Source of the DNA: Candidatus Aminicenantota bacterium
GTDB lineage: Bacteria > Acidobacteriota > Aminicenantia > UBA2199
Direction of reading: 5' to 3'
DNA: 5,307 nucleotides
NCBI GenBank assembly: GCA_023136725.1
Contig: JAGLQR010000149.1
Span: 1 to 5,307, forward strand
The position numbers were made by a program, and so were the translations under genes. Under the pieces are notes generated by a model. The model was given only the letters and a program-made list of their open reading frames with translations. It ran no database searches and had not been told where the DNA came from. The number at the start of each line of letters is the position of its first letter. Position 1 is the first letter of the stretch. Of this stretch, positions 5,275-5,307 are shown in pieces.

Positions 5275-5307
5275 CAGTGTCTGAATTATGGAATACAAGA
5301 ATATTGC

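Noticed and set aside
5288..5307. Start of a new gene (MEYKNI) at the right edge
   Set aside because: Only six codons are visible and there is no ribosome binding site; it may simply be a chance ATG.

Overview
The window is AT-rich bacterial DNA with tightly packed genes, strong GGAGG-type ribosome binding sites and sigma70-like promoters, several with a 17-bp spacer. Gene content suggests an anaerobic or facultative bacterium: a two-cluster ferredoxin, an Mrp/NBP35 Fe-S carrier and the NADH/NAD+ sensor Rex. The aminopeptidase and DUF6599 sequences recall the Bacteroidetes/FCB side of the tree, but the phylum is not resolved from this window. No rRNA, tRNA, mobile element or CRISPR array was seen, and no gene-free stretch exceeds 300 bases.

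Layout. The left edge (1-293, minus) is the N-terminal part of an Mrp/ApbC-type P-loop ATPase. Upstream of it, on the same strand, is a 56-residue 2[4Fe-4S] ferredoxin (415-585) with its own near-consensus promoter and a rho-independent terminator before mrp. A 196-bp divergent intergenic region (586-781) separates ferredoxin from a plus-strand gene for a secreted DUF6599 protein of unknown function (782-1660). This region also carries a perfect FNR-type box, TTGAT-N4-ATCAA. Then follow an M24B Xaa-Pro aminopeptidase (1758-3143), a Rex-family redox repressor (3288-3947) and a CNNM/CorC-type membrane protein with a CBS pair (3991-5235). A consensus-like promoter at the right edge (5246-5274) probably serves a gene beyond the window.

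How the parts relate. Mrp and ferredoxin share Fe-S cluster biology, and Rex and the FNR-like box are both redox or oxygen control elements. The core genes are familiar families. The less ordinary content is regulatory and domain-level: a degenerate Rex-type operator lying on rex's own -35 box, a Rex wing that departs from the usual motif, a palindrome covering the ferredoxin -35 box, and an FNR box in the leader of an uncharacterised exported protein. I see no clear new multi-gene system. The best candidate for unexplained biology is redox control of the DUF6599 gene.
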